Assembly (NCBI RefSeq): GCF_019649055.1
Contig: NW_026570369.1
Location: forward strand, 230,914 to 294,913
Direction of reading: 5' to 3'
DNA: 64,000 bases
Source: Paramacrobiotus metropolitanus
Taxonomy: Eukaryota > Tardigrada > Eutardigrada > Parachela > Macrobiotidae
The notes beneath the pieces were generated by a model, which did not search any database, was not told the origin of the DNA, and was given only the letters and a program-made list of their open reading frames with translations. Below are positions 1 to 12,570 of this stretch, in pieces (the stretch's first letter is position 1; every line of letters begins with the position of its first letter). A program made the position numbers and the translations under genes.

Positions 1-454
1 TACTTGTGCTTGTCCGAAGAATGTGCTTGTCTGAAGCTCACAATGATTTCATTGTTTCGTGCGCTAATATTGTGAATCCCATAGGATCATGGAAAGCCAC
101 TCGCGATCGATGTTACATGCGTAGACACGTTAGCCGCAACATACATCGACCGCACCGCTGTTACAGCTGGAGCCGCTGCCGAAATTGCCGAGAACGCTAA
201 GCGACTCAAGCACGCTTGGCTATCTCCGTGATACAACTTTGCTGCTGCTGCGTTCGAAATATACGGCCCACAGGGTGAAGGCGCGAAAAGCCTAGGGGAC
301 CGTGTAGGGCGTGGGATCGCTCAGGCTACCGGCCAACCACGTTCCAAAGAGTTTTTCCGACAGCGACTGTCCATACAGATTCAAAGAGGAAACGCGCTTT
401 GCGTTATGGGCACCTTACCGGACACCGACGGCTTATCTGAAGTGTTTTTGTTGT
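1..454 (+). pseudogene. decayed 3' end of a retroelement reverse-transcriptase ORF
   Basis: Read in one frame from about 110 to the TAA at 452-454, this stretch gives a protein tail typical of reverse-transcriptase ORFs of animal retroelements. It contains GKPLAIDVTCVDTLA, then an Ala-rich helix with AENAKRLKHAWLSP, then IYGPQGEGAK, and finally RQRLSIQIQRGNA followed by CVMGTLP just before the stop. That order (a D-T-C-V-D-T-L-A block, an Ala/Lys helix, then an F-R-Q-R-x-S-x-x-I-Q-R-G-N-A block) is one I associate with RT proteins of aquatic invertebrates. The copy is dead: TGA interrupts the frame near 230, and a frame change near 95 separates the upstream block ending in PIGSW. The 5' part lies outside the window. 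The family assignment rests on recalled pattern similarity only. Confidence 0.5.
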
Positions 455-648
455 AATTTTGCTGTTGTGTTTTCGTTGTGATGCTGTTAGAACTTCATAA
501 ACTTAAGTTAAAATAGTACTACTCGAAACGCACTTTAGATGCGTTCTGTAACATACAGAGCCGAGATTTCTGTAAAAGTGAATCTACCAGTGGTGCAGGG
601 CTGAATCTTATGGAGCGTTACAGAGCAACGAGACCAATATTGTGAATG

Positions 649-877
649 CAAGCGCTCGATGAAGTCCTATGATCCTATGGCAGAAGGTTTTTAGATAATT
701 TACATTACATTATTAGCATTATAATGCTAATAATGTAATGTAAATTATCTAAAACTTTCATTATAATGCTACTAATGTAATGTAAATTACCTAAAACCTT
801 CATTATAATGCTAATAATGTAATGTAAATTATCTAAAGCCTTCTGCCATAGGATCATAGGACTTCACCGAGCGCTTG
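649..877. mobile_element. palindromic MITE with about 77-bp arms and 42-bp internal repeats
   Basis: The left end (649 onward, CAAGCGCTCGATGAAGTCC) and the reverse complement of the right end (to 877, CAAGCGCTCGGTGAAGTCC) match almost base for base for about 77 bp. The arms continue through CTATGGCAGAAGG and an AT-rich stretch to the palindrome CATTATAATG at 717-726. The CATTATAATG unit recurs at 759 and 801, a 42-bp period, so one arm has been expanded by tandem duplication. It has no coding capacity. No clear target duplication flanks it. It is best described as a foldback or MITE-type non-autonomous DNA element. Confidence 0.75.
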
Positions 878-914
878 GGCGCTTGGGTAACTGTGCCTTT
901 AAATCGCCAGTGCC

Positions 915-948
915 ATTTGGTTTCAGTATAATTATACTGAAACCAAAT
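915..948. repeat. perfect 34-bp palindrome between 12-bp direct repeats
   Basis: Bases 915-948 (ATTTGGTTTCAGTATAA and its exact reverse complement) form a perfect palindrome. It is flanked by the direct repeat GTAACTGTGCCT at 887-898 and 959-970. This looks like a tiny insertion or a perfect cruciform-forming site. Its function is unknown. Confidence 0.7.
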
Positions 949-970
949 TACGATGCGTGTAACTGTGCCT

Positions 971-2361
971 ACAGTCTCTTTTTCTGGCTTTCGTGCCCCC
1001 CGTGACGCTCCTATCAAAGAGCACTTGCTTCTGCGCCACAGACGTGTGCAATCAGCTCAGCCGGCGTCTGGGGGCATGGAATTATTACGAAGCTACACAG
1101 TACACACCATCAAGGCAATAAGACTTTGGGCCTGCTCAATCCACTGTTGCAGTATAGTATACCGGAAATGTGGAATAATTCCTTTTTTCCAGTTTGAATC
1201 GTTTACTAATGACACTGCATCTTTATTTTCATTGCGATAATGTAACGTGTGATTTGCTGTTCGTACTGGTATTTGTCGTAATGGTCTTGCATTTTCTGGT
1301 ATGTAAAGGTTACCAGAGTGTCTGGACATGGTTCAACGAAAATAACCGGCTCTATTTAAGTGGATATCTTGTGGCAACATTGAACAAAAATCAGCTTTTT
1401 CACGTGTGTAATCGGAAAAATCGTCCTAAAAGATAAACCGTGCGTCGCATGCTTTTGCATGCCGGGTTGCGGTGCCTTAAACGGCGGTAAGTAGCAGACC
1501 ATCCAACCGTTCCGGGATGAGGCCATCTGCACGGTACTGAATGAGAAAAATAATCTAAAGCACGCTGCACCGGCAACGCCAGCGCGTCGGGTTACTTATT
1601 TTTCGCGCATTGCAGAACCGAAGTGCCCGTTCACAACCTCTCACACAGTCTTTCGCTATGTCCACAACATTTCGACAGAACCATTGCGTATACTACCTTC
1701 TGCTCCGTTCAGAACCTTATTCGATATTTCTTTACTGACATTCAGTTACACCGAGACCGGAAACAGAACGCACAATCCGAGCTTCTAAGGTGCCTCAGGC
1801 ACCGCAAAATTGCAAAAAGCATTCATTACGATCTCCAATTCATAATTTGCTGCAACATCAACCAACTTTGGATCAAATTCTAAACCCACAAGAAACAAAC
1901 CTGCAAAACTGCTCGCGTTCGACGTTCGATTCCGCAGAATCGCAAAACTCCCGAATATAATATGCCCCGGCCAATTTGTTCACCTCCGAATATATTTACT
2001 CCAGAGAAACGGTTTACCAAAATACGCGCTCCTGCAACCTTCAATAAAACCTTGGGGCTCAAACGCTTCGTAAACTCACAGGCAGAAGCGTCTGGCGGAC
2101 GGTTCATCCGCCCGGACGATTTGCCGGTTACCTATACAGGCTACACCACAGAAAAACCTCGTACAGGACAGACCGTGTTTTTCAGTTTTAAGTGTTACAC
2201 TAGTATCCCGCGTCGTCAGCATTCCGAAGGTTGTCTCAGCTTTTCTTCCACAACAGTTAAAAGAGAAGCTGTGTCAAGTTTATGTGGAAAGCCATAAAGC
2301 CAATCTAATGTGGCTTGTAAGTATGCGCTAATCTATTCCAGCATCCAGCATAAGTGTCACG
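971..2361. other. region without a recognised gene, upstream of the transposase gene
   Basis: I find no ORF here with recognisable domains. The longest open stretch (1962-2297, plus, 111 codons) has no family signature and no convincing splice link to the gene that starts at 2362. The 5' terminal inverted repeat and promoter of the MULE-like element should lie here, but I could not find a long inverted match to the DNA downstream of 11444. Confidence 0.4.
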
Positions 2362-5300
2362 ATGGATGATCCCGGCTCTTCTGGTTTTGAGCCTGTGGAA
2401 CGGATTTCGGTCGGCCAGGAATGGCCAAACACGCATAGTTTGATGGAGTTCCTTGATTCGTATACTGGCAGAACGAAGCAAGTCTTCCGTAAAGGCAATA
2501 CGCAGTTCCGCTCGGACGCGCCAGGCGAATATCTCCGTCTGGAACTTTTGTGCGTACATGGAAAAAAAACTGGAGCGCGGAATCCTACAGAAGTTCGCCC
2601 AGTTCAGAACACCTTCCGAAAAGATTGTCCTGCCCGGATTGTTTTCTACTATAGCAAAAAAGAAAATTGTATTCACTGCACGCAGAGCTCTTTGGAGCAC
2701 AATCATGAATTGTTGGAGGCACTTCACTCCCATTATCCTTCTGTTCGACGATTATCAGCTACGGATCGTGAGAAGGCCAAACAGTTGCTACGCATGGGAA
2801 CGAACGTGAGCGCGATTGTTGCTTCTATGAAGCAGAATACTGGAAAAGATGTTCGCCCGAAGGACATTCACAACATTCGGACTCAAGATAAAGCAAAAAT
2901 CCGGGGCGCAAAATCGGATGAGGAGATTTTGCAGCAAGGCCTGCAGAACGCAAAAGAAACGGACCCCGGGTTGGAAATTAGGCACTCCACAAACGCAGAA
3001 GGTGGACTCGACGTGCTTGTTCTTGTAACAAGCAAAATGAAAGACACATTTGCTAGGTATTTTGTAAATGTCATAAGAGCAACCGTTTTCTTCCGTATAC
3101 ATGATTTGTAGTCCACTTTAACTTGCAAAGAAGAGTGGCTTCGCACTAGGCAGGCCCTGTTTTCAGAATTATGTATGATGCCATACTGTATTGCGAAGTA
3201 CGGAACACTGGACAAGGCAGTGTTCAGTACTGTTGTGCAACGCACCGCGACATTTCGTTGCGGGACGTTTTTTCGACAGGACATCACGCAGTGAGACATT
3301 CTCAACCGAACGCCGTGTGGGAGTTTCGACGATAAGACATTTTGCCCATCAGCGAAACGGGTCATTGCGCTTACAAAACGACCGAAAATTTAAAGAGTTA
3401 CTTACACCAAAGAATAAAGCATTTAAGAAAACACGACTAAAGACACAATAGACACAATATATGGAACAAAATACCTAAGAAACCAAACCAGATTCTTGAA
3501 AAATCCATGAAAAGCTAAGAACACCTAAAAAAACTAAGAAAGCTTAGAAAGGGTATGAAAATCTTAAAAAATCCAAGAAAGTCTAAGAATGACGCCTAAG
3601 TATAACCCAAGAAAAAGTTGAAAGAATCGGAAAGCTGAAAAATATATATGAAAGCCAAAAATAGAAAGCGTAAAAGCAACAAAACCTAAATGAAATCACG
3701 AACTTAACCTAAGAAGCCGAAAAAATGGCAAACATAAAAGAAAAAAGCCACAGTCTGGAAATGACGAGCGCATGTAAAACAGAGCGCGACGAAATAATTT
3801 GTGGCAACTTGTCGCATGATTTGGAAACACAAAGACAATTGTCCGTGCCGCAAGACGTGTGGTTTGTTTAGCCGATGGGAAATGTCTCAGAGCACGATGT
3901 CCTGAGCCGAAGTGTTCCAGCGTTTGTATGCCCGCGGCGAATTGTCTTCGCAGCGAAAGGTCAAGCATAGAAACTGAGTGCGGCAAAATGTCCCGCACCT
4001 AGTTGTTCTGAGTGCGGTTAACAAGGATACCCGTTACTGCCGTTTTCTCGCGGTAATGAAATCCAAAGCTACAGAAAAGTTTTCCATATCGCGGTCGTGA
4101 TAACACCCTTTCGGCAAAGGTTACGCGTACCATTCGGTCTTTAACGATTACTGGTTCACTTTCACTTTTCGATAAATCTTACCGCTTGAAAAAATTATTG
4201 AACCGCTTGACAACCAAGATGGATTACAGCTGTAGTTACACGCCACAGTATGGTTTAGCTATTAACTGCTTGATTTTAAAGTCGATTACAGTATCTTCGG
4301 GTAAATACTATCGAAAACGTTGGAAGGTGTGGAGAATGTCAGATTCAAAAACGTAAAACTCTGTTCGTTTCAAAACGCGCTCTACGCAGTCTTAATGAAA
4401 TCTGTAAATCTACCGGATGGTTTAAGTGCAAGCTGCGTACTGCAGCTTGAGCTCCCAGGACAGCGGGTATCTGCGGGGTGGAAACGTGGGAGGCAACAAG
4501 CAGCTCTTCAGCGCAAAATTCTTACTCAATTCTTTCACATTACGCTAAATAGCTGCACTGCTAGAACATTAGAGTTTTAATGGCAGTACTTATTAAACCA
4601 TGAGCTAGTTACCTAACCTATCTATTCAGATGTTGACTTTCCAGATAATTTAAATTAAACTATGATTTACAGATTTCCAGAAGTTTTGTTTATGGATGGA
4701 ACATACAATGTAACAGCTGAGCGGTACCCGTTGTACGTGTTAGCAGCGCAAGACAACAACGGCTATACTAGACCAGTTGCCGTCGGTTTTGTTACAAAGG
4801 ACAACAGCGAATTTATCGGAACTTTCCTAAGGTTGTTCAAATCAACGACTGCTGGCAAAAATGTCGCCCGTATATCAACAGTGTTCATAGATAAAGACCG
4901 CAAAGAAATGGCTGCACTTAAGGCAGAACTGCCGGGAGTGAGTGTGCTGTTGTGTTGGTTCCACGTGTTGAAGAGCATCAAGCTTGAAGTGGCGGCATCG
5001 TGTGAAACTGGAAAACGCAAAAAAGAAATGTTTGTTGCCTTTCAATCATTGTTGTACTCTAAATCAATGGACGAGTACCACGTCCGTCTCCAAAACTTTG
5101 GAAAAATCTGCACGGAGGAGTTTTATGAGTACTGCGCTCGCAACTGGTTTCCAGTTGTGGATATGTGGGCTTTTTACAAGCGAAAAGAAGTCCGCGCTTT
5201 GGGTAACAACACCACTAACCGTGTGGAGGCTCTAAATCGCGCGATTAAATTGGTCTTAAGGTGGGTGAACTGTAACAAAGGCATGATTTAAAGATCGTTA

Positions 5301-8300
5301 TTTGCAAGTAACGATTGTGTGACAATTATGTCAGTTTTCATCGACTTGCGTGCCCGAGTGCGCTATCCACGGTGACTAAAACAGTTAACCGTCTACGAGT
5401 TCACAACGGCAAGGCAGCCGGCTCGTCATGACGAACTGAATGTGCTGCTGATTTATATGTATAAGTTCACACCCCATCCCACTCGTGGTATCCGTTCGTA
5501 AACCACCGCCACTAAAATGATTAAATGCACATGTATTTGCACGGTGGAATTGCTGACAAATGCCCCTCTCTCTCCACGGTCGCCAAATTTACTCACAAAT
5601 ACACGGTTTCCGCCACCTCTGACATCATCTATGGGCCATTTCGTACCACCCTACAAACCGGGCCTTTTTTGGTCACCGTGTTCTATCTACTCTGACATAT
5701 GGAACGTGTACTCATGTCTGTATAATGCATTCAGTGTATTCTCTCCGTTATTTCGCTTGTGCAAGCGCTATGACTATAGCCGTTCGCAGTGTATTACCGC
5801 GTTCCATCGTCATGCCGGCTCAACCAAAGCCGGCTTTGCCGCGGCTCAAACGGCTTCGGCTGAGCCGTTACCATCTCTATGTTAGAGTACCTTATGACAA
5901 CCGACATGATCTCTTTACAGATCTGTACAGAGAACTAATATGAAGACCTGCGAAGCTATTTCAACACTTGTCCGTTTCCTGGTAATGGCTGATGCGTCGT
6001 CGTTGCACTCCGACTTTAAAAACGTTACCAAGATAACATACGTCAATTGTGCGGAATTCGGTGCAGAACTGGAGCGTGCCGGAAAACTCTTGACGGAAAG
6101 CGCTGTTCGCCTTCTTCACATTCAAATTAAAAAATTGAGGAGCGAAATAAATCATTATAACCTCCAAGAAGTCGATGAGGCAAACTGGACTCTTGCCAAT
6201 ACTCTTACGGATACGGTGTACATCATCCAGAGAGAACCTCAAGAGCAAGGCAGCGTCAGCGTTCAAAAGAGCGAAAGCCGACTAGTGTGCTCATGTTTTT
6301 TCAGCTGTACCTTTGGCTTGCCATGCAAACACGTCATGTACATCAGGGAAAAGACGTGTAACGCGTACATTCAGATCACGGACGCGATTGGTCGGTGGCA
6401 CCGTTCATTCTCTGGAGTTGATCCAGACTTTCTGCGCTCAGCAATCATAACTCATGCGGCATCTCATCTTGAGGATGACGACCTCGAAAACTTCGTGGAT
6501 AGTGAAGTGGGTATTAAATCTCCGCTACCACGCGAAGCCCGATTTAGCAAGGCGCTCAGTGTCGCGAAAGAAATCAGTTCCGGTATCGCAGTTTATGCGG
6601 GGAAGCGCTACGATGAATATCTGCACTTATTGCATATCCTGGAGAAAGCTATTAAAGATGGTGTTTTGGGTGAAAACATTACGATAACGGTAGCTACCTC
6701 ACCATGCCAGCAGTCTCTCACCAATTTTGCGTCGACGGTTTTACCAGAAGAGGAAACTGCCAGCCGTAAAGTTGATATGGTTGTGAATCTAGCCGCTGAT
6801 ACGGTTACAGAAAATGCAATTCCGACACTAACTTTTGTGGAAACAAGCGGTGAGGCTGACCACGGATTCGGCCAAGGTAATAATAACAGATCGAAGTTTC
6901 GTTAAACAAGGCTAATTCCGATCGAGAACAGCATGTTAGAAGCTCATAAGCTCATACTGGTAAGGTCGGTGCAAAGTAATGTATGTAATAATTATAAATT
7001 TAGCAGAAACGGGTGATGTGTTACGCCGTTCTTTAATAACTGCCTCGATAACTTTAAAGATGGCCGTTGGTGGCTCTGCGCTGACTTGGTTTTCTACTGT
7101 TTAGTGGGAAGATAGCTAGACAAAATTGTCGATCGCTTGCACAACTACTAACTGCTTTAATATTTTAAGTTAAGCAGAGCTCTCGACTGGTTTTGCTTGT
7201 TCAGTAACGCGGCTAAGAGGGAGATCCCCACTAATCGCGTTCTCTGAGAAGTTAGAACATTTTACTGTTGTAGCCAAAGTATGACCAAATACCATTACCA
7301 GGAGTTGTGGTAAATTGTCTAGCCTAGCATATCTGATATTTTTCAATGGGTAGGAAGACGTGGAAATGCAGTCTGGCCGGTTACTCGTTAAGCAACCACT
7401 TAGTGAGTCCATGTACAGTTATCGCAGATATCGCTCGCTCTAAGAACGCGCATCAAATGCTTTTCGAATTACTGTAAAGTGTAGTTACGCTAGCGCGGTT
7501 ACTTAACGAGGTCGCTTCAAAACGTGAAATGTTAGAGGTTTATTTCAACTGCGCCAGATTCGGGCTTCAATTCTCCACGTTCATAATCTTGAATTAAAAT
7601 CAGGGCGCGGTTGTGTTTGCCCGGCACCAGCTGGCTCCCATACAGAAGGTCACCAGACAAAACGTTTCTACTAATTATTGAACACTCATGACTTTTAATA
7701 CAGTGCCATCGAACTAAGACGGTTAAATAAGCGGTTTAAAGCGTTTATAATTTAACAGTCACAGCTGTTGCACTTAGCGTACCTTGCATATATTGTAGAG
7801 GCGACAACAAACAACACCAGCGAGGTGAAGACAGTGGCCAGCGAAGGTATCCTGGATCCGTTTGAAGCGATTCCTTTCAAACTCGTGGGCATGGCAATGA
7901 ACCCTCCGGGAAGACCTAAAGGAGGAAAAAGAAAAGTGAAGTTCAATACTCCTGGGAAAAAGACAAAAAAGACGCGCTACGAAACGGCGGTTTTGGTAAT
8001 AAAAAGCTGATTAGTAGGAACCGACAGGGCGGCGCAGATAAGTAAGGGAAATAATGAATTATCTGTTTACAGATCAGCGAAGATTTAGCACTGCCTTTCA
8101 CCTCCGGCATCGGTGGCAATTTAGCGAAATCGGATCTTGGAGAACGTATGCCAGTCGGTACAAGTAATTCAGACGAGGTTCAGGATGTCGATTTCACGAA
8201 AGATCAAATAGAATCCAACGCTCTGGAAGCCATAAAGCAACTGGCCAATTATTTTTCCACGAACGCGGTTCAGCGGGTAATAGCTATAGCGAAAGACCAC

Positions 8301-11300
8301 CCAACAACCAGGCAGAGCAGGGGGATGCTAAGGATAGAAGATCTGCGGAGGGACATCATTTATCCTACAGATGGTCACGGTTGGAGAATGTTTTTCCGAA
8401 CGTTGATAAACCTAGGGGCCATAGCTCATGGTATGATGGAGTGGACAGTCGTACAGCTATGGTATCAACAGGCAGCCCCCTTTGGTGTCGAGATTGGCGG
8501 TAAGCGTGAAAAAAATAGGTTGTTGTCGTGACAGCGTGACAAAAAAAGCCGAGGCTGTTTCTTGGCGGCCGAAGCATACCAAACGTCTCTATGTTCAGCG
8601 CTTATAAACCTTTGTGTCTATCGGTCACCGCCACCTAACGCCCATATGCCCGGCCTTCTTACTATTGTATGCACACATGTGCCCTGGCCGTATATACTAA
8701 CTATGGTGTCCACTGTCTACTGGACAGCGTCTCTCTTTATAAAGTGGTAATAAGCGCGGTAGCCATATACAAATGTTGTGCTGCCTACTGACGTTTCAAA
8801 GAAGTACCTTTTTCTGTGGTAGTTCTAGGTCAGCAGTTTCCATTCCTAATAATTTTTAAAGCACACGTAAAACGGCTGTGTTGTCACCGCCACCGCTACC
8901 CTATGTGAAAGGATGAAAGGGCGGTGTCCACTTATACTCGCCGCTTCAAGCAACAGTCGGTTTTTTTGGTTACCGATACGGCGGTATTCTCCTGTCATTG
9001 CGCTATTTGTTGCTGAAATGATTCTGAGTACTGGCACCGCTCATGATGTTACAGTAATGGTCAGAGAGCATGCCACGAAAGAAAACTTAACGTTACCCGA
9101 TTCGTGAAAAATGAAATTTGGAAACTGGATTAACGGTTGGCCAGCAACTCGTGTTTAACCGGTGGAGCCATGCAGGAAAGCGGCCAGCAGTTACCAAGAT
9201 ACTGGAAAACAATTGTTCGTAATGAGGTTTTCGCAGCGAAATACAGTATATTAGAACATGCAACATAAACAGCTGCATCGTCAATGATGCAGTTGTTGTT
9301 ACTCGTACTCATTCCCCTATCGGGCTGTGTGTCCAGAAAATTAGTGGTAATTTCATCTGACTTTTGTTTAGCCAGCTTTGTGACAGTTCGTTTCTCTAGC
9401 GGGCTCTGTGCACAAATACGTTCAATTGGCAGTTCGACCATTTACAGATTGTTTGTTGCTTGCGTATCGAGTGTCAGATATTGTATTGTTTTAACAGACT
9501 CATCTCTAACCAGAAACTGCAACTGGATAGCTTGCCAAGAAGTTAATTTAGGCTTGTGGCACTGGGCAGAAATCTTGGAAAAAGCTGGAGGTGGGTGGCT
9601 TGGCGAAACAACCATTACCGCCGCACTCAGGATTATGCATCATGAAAATCCACATGTTGGCGGATTTATTGACGTCGGTTATTTCAACACGTTCGAGCTT
9701 GAATCCAGCCCGCAACTGACCGCAGCTCAGATGGAGAGAGCGCGAGAAATCATAAAGGTCTGGAGAGAAAACGCTATGTTGCACTGGTTTGATCCCGATA
9801 AGTCAGATTCGAAGAAGATCCAAGTTCTTAACCGTGGCGGCAACCATTGGGTCACGCTTACTAACGTCCACAACGGACCCGAAAATTACGTTAATATCTT
9901 CGACAGTCTCATGATGTCTGTCACGACGTTTATGAAACAGGCCATTGCTTCGATCCTTCATCTTCCTCCCGCATTTGAAGATATCCGGTTGTACACGCCG
10001 ATGGTGCAACGACAACGAAACGGTAAAGACTGCGGAGTATATTCGATAGCTTACGGCGACCTCCTATGCAGAGGCCAAGATCCGACATATATGACGTTCG
10101 ACTTGCAGAAGGTAAGCTCTCAAACATGATGGTAGTATTGGCTTCCTGATCTGTGCGTTGTGTAAAGTCCAGAAAGGTTTCAACGTGTTTCAAAATCGGT
10201 TTTAGAGTAGCCGCTACACCACGCAATCGTTACGTACAATGGGCAAATGCAAAACTGAGTAGACGTCGGGCTAGAAGAGTTGCACAATTGGTTTTAACCG
10301 CTATATGTATTGGCCAGCGTTCACGCAGCTGTTCTGCGCATCGTACATCATTAATTTTTCTTCCGACATCACAGCAAACTATTTATTGCGTTTAGGTTTT
10401 GCACACGCAAAATAGAAAGTAAAGATGAGAAAAATATGCACGACACAATCCGGCAGGGAATCGGAATACCGTCTCGCTGCTCTATATGACCTTAGCAGTC
10501 TTCCGCAGACGCTATGAGCGGAGACAGTTTTAAAACAGCATATGTACTCGCATGTTGTGATGGGCACGCTGGTCGTCAATAAGTAATCTCATTACCGCTA
10601 GTTGGTTTTAAGCTGATTTGGTGCTTGTTCGTTGTTAATTGCTTTTCTAAAACTCAACGAGCCTCTCACATTTTTCATTTATATTTCTGCAATCGAACGA
10701 CGTCTCAGACAAGTCTACTACATAAAATTTTTAAAATTCTAAATATCATACTGCGCTCAATAAATTTGTTTTTACTATTTCCATGCCATTGACACCAACG
10801 GTAGATATCACAGAAAGCACGCTTCGTCTGTTTAAGTAAACGCACCGTCCTACGGATACAAGGCTCGTGTAAGGTCAATACTTGTGATATGCAGTGGCAC
10901 TACCGTTTGCGCAAAACGATGGCTACTTATATGTTTATCTTGCTGTCAATCTTACCTTGGAAAGGCAAAGATGGTCAAATGAACCATCTCGGCGTTAACC
11001 AAATAACAGCAACTTTAGCTGCGTTATGTGATACTGTTGCAGGATAGTGAGCAGCCGTTTGAGAAATGCCGAAATTATCTCGTTGAGCGGCTTGAAGCAG
11101 GATCGTTCAGCCAAGGTACCGGATTCCCGTCTGCTGCCGATCGTTCCTACAGCTGCACAATTCGTCCAAGCTGGGAAAAAGCCAAGATGGTCAAGATATA
11201 TTGCTATTGTCGTATGCCGAAGATGCCAACCGAATTTTTGGATGCCTTCCACACTGAACCAATGATCAAGTGCGCAAACAAGATGTGTGTAATCAAGCTC

Positions 11301-11444
11301 TTTCATCGTACTTGCGTAGAAAAACAAATGGATCCGCGACCATTGGATAAAAACTGGCTTTGCAACTTTTGCAAAAGCGACGAAAGCCTGACAGTTTCCG
11401 ATTTGGTCGAAAACTTGGATTTCGAGGAGATTGCCGAGCCGTAA
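2362..11444 (+). CDS. intact seven-exon MULE transposase-SWIM-Ulp1 protease-PHD fusion protein
   Basis: Exons are 2362-3056, 4673-5260, 5921-6876, 7799-7995, 8073-8499, 9498-10111 and 11043-11444. All six junctions use GT...AG and match in phase, giving one 1292-residue ORF without stops. The start ATG has A at -3 and G at +4. Domains in order: FAR1/WRKY-GCM-like zinc cluster (C64, C89, H113, H115); MULE DDE transposase (D240 in LFMDGTYN, D305 in VFIDKD, CWFH at 326-329, E417 in TNRVEALNR); SWIM finger (C551, C553, C563, H565); basic GRPKGGKRK stretch near 784-792; C48 Ulp1/SENP-like protease (H1071-W, D1090, Q1127, C1133 in KDCG); PHD finger C4HC3 (C1213 to C1269). DDE transposases cut and paste DNA. 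C48 proteases cleave SUMO-like proteins. PHD fingers read histone tails. Mutator-like elements carrying Ulp1 domains are known from plants (Kaonashi type); the PHD end is less familiar to me. It could be an active element or a domesticated gene. The domain calls are strong; the splicing is inferred. Confidence 0.85.
3430..3740. repeat. purine-rich degenerate repeats in intron 1 of the transposase gene
   Basis: Intron 1 (3057-4672, 1616 bp) contains an A/G-rich stretch in which units resembling AAGAAAGTCTAAGAA and AAAAATCCAAG recur irregularly. It holds no open frame. The other introns of this gene are 660, 922, 77, 998 and 931 bp and show nothing coding. Confidence 0.5.
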
Positions 11445-11906
11445 TCCGAGTGGTACGGAAAAGGTAGTTTGTTCAGTGGTTTTTTCTTTGGTTCGTGTCG
11501 TCCAAGGCTGTTACAGAATTTTTGTAACACTTTGTTGTGTTTCACTTTTTTTGGCTATCGAAATGTCCAGATGTGTATCCGGGATCTGTTTCGTTTCTTT
11601 TGTATGAAGCTTTTTTTATTGGCATGTTCTTCTATGACAGCGTCATCACTACATCCACATTGAAAGTAGTCCATTGCGTAGATGCTGGACGCCTGACGTG
11701 GTTGCATTTCGTCCCAGAATTACTGCTATACATAGCATTAAAGGAAGCAGCAGCAGTTATCGCGTTCGAGTTTTCTTAATCGTGATTAAAGATATGTTAC
11801 CGAATTTTTCTCATAAAATTGACCTTTCATCACTAACGCCATCCATTCAGAAAGGTTTATCCTTGCTGCCAGATAATCAGAACAACCAACAATTCGCTAC
11901 TAGTCT
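11445..11906. other. 3' flank of the transposase gene, no gene seen
   Basis: This AT-rich DNA after the TAA at 11442-11444 probably carries the 3' UTR of the transposase transcript. The short open frames here have no domain signature. Confidence 0.4.
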
Positions 11907-12330
11907 TTGGTAGTCACTCACCCACAAGAGGCTGAGGTGAAAATGGATTGAGGTGGAACTATCACCGTGGTAGTACGGCTAATCACTCAGCTGAGGTTCT
12001 GTGCAACAGAAAGGTCACTGATTTCCTAGCAGCTGCGTTTGCTGAGCAGTGGCAGCAGCTCGGTCAAGAACTTTCTTTAACAGTTTTATTTGCTAGGCAA
12101 AACTGATGACTCGGACACTCAATTCCTTACGGGATCTGTGCACTGGACAATAGAGAATGCTAGTCACTCATTCACCTAACGGGCTCTGCATTAGATAGTT
12201 GGTAGATTTGGTTACTCAGTTGCCTAACGACCTCGGTATACTGGGCAGTAGTTGTGCAGTTACTCACTAGCCTAATCCACTCTTTGTACTTAATAGTGTT
12301 GTCAAGTCGGTTGCTCATTTACCTAACGGA
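11907..12330. repeat. degenerate ~50-bp spaced repeats downstream of the transposase gene
   Basis: A motif like TTACTCAnTTnCCTAACG recurs about every 50 bp: near 11912, 11980, 12112, 12163, 12214, 12259 and 12309. Examples are TCACTCATTCACCTAACG, TTACTCAGTTGCCTAACG and TTGCTCATTTACCTAACG. Subterminal repeats of this kind are common in Mutator-like elements as transposase binding sites. I found no inverted partner upstream of 2362, so their link to the element is inferred. Confidence 0.45.
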
Positions 12331-12570
12331 GTACATGAATTGTATTACATAAAATCTGTAATTCTGTCATTCTTTCATTGGACGGAGGTGTTAGTTCGGA
12401 TGTTCGGGCATTCTCGCACGTACCGGGCTTTTTCGCTGCACGGTAGTGGTAGTTCGGTATTTGCTCACGTGCAGTACTTCTGCTCGATGGCAACCCAGGC
12501 AGCGGTAAACATACGGGCAATTTCTTATATGAGGGGATGTCGGTAGTGTATGTACCATTAATAATGTAAT

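Noticed and set aside
649-877. The palindromic MITE as the 5' terminal inverted repeat of the MULE-like gene
   Set aside because: It is complete with both arms on one side of the gene, and no copy of its termini occurs downstream of 11444.
1962-2297. 111-codon plus-strand ORF upstream of the transposase gene as an extra first exon
   Set aside because: It has a stop before 2362, no convincing donor, no domain similarity, and the gene already has a good start context at 2362.
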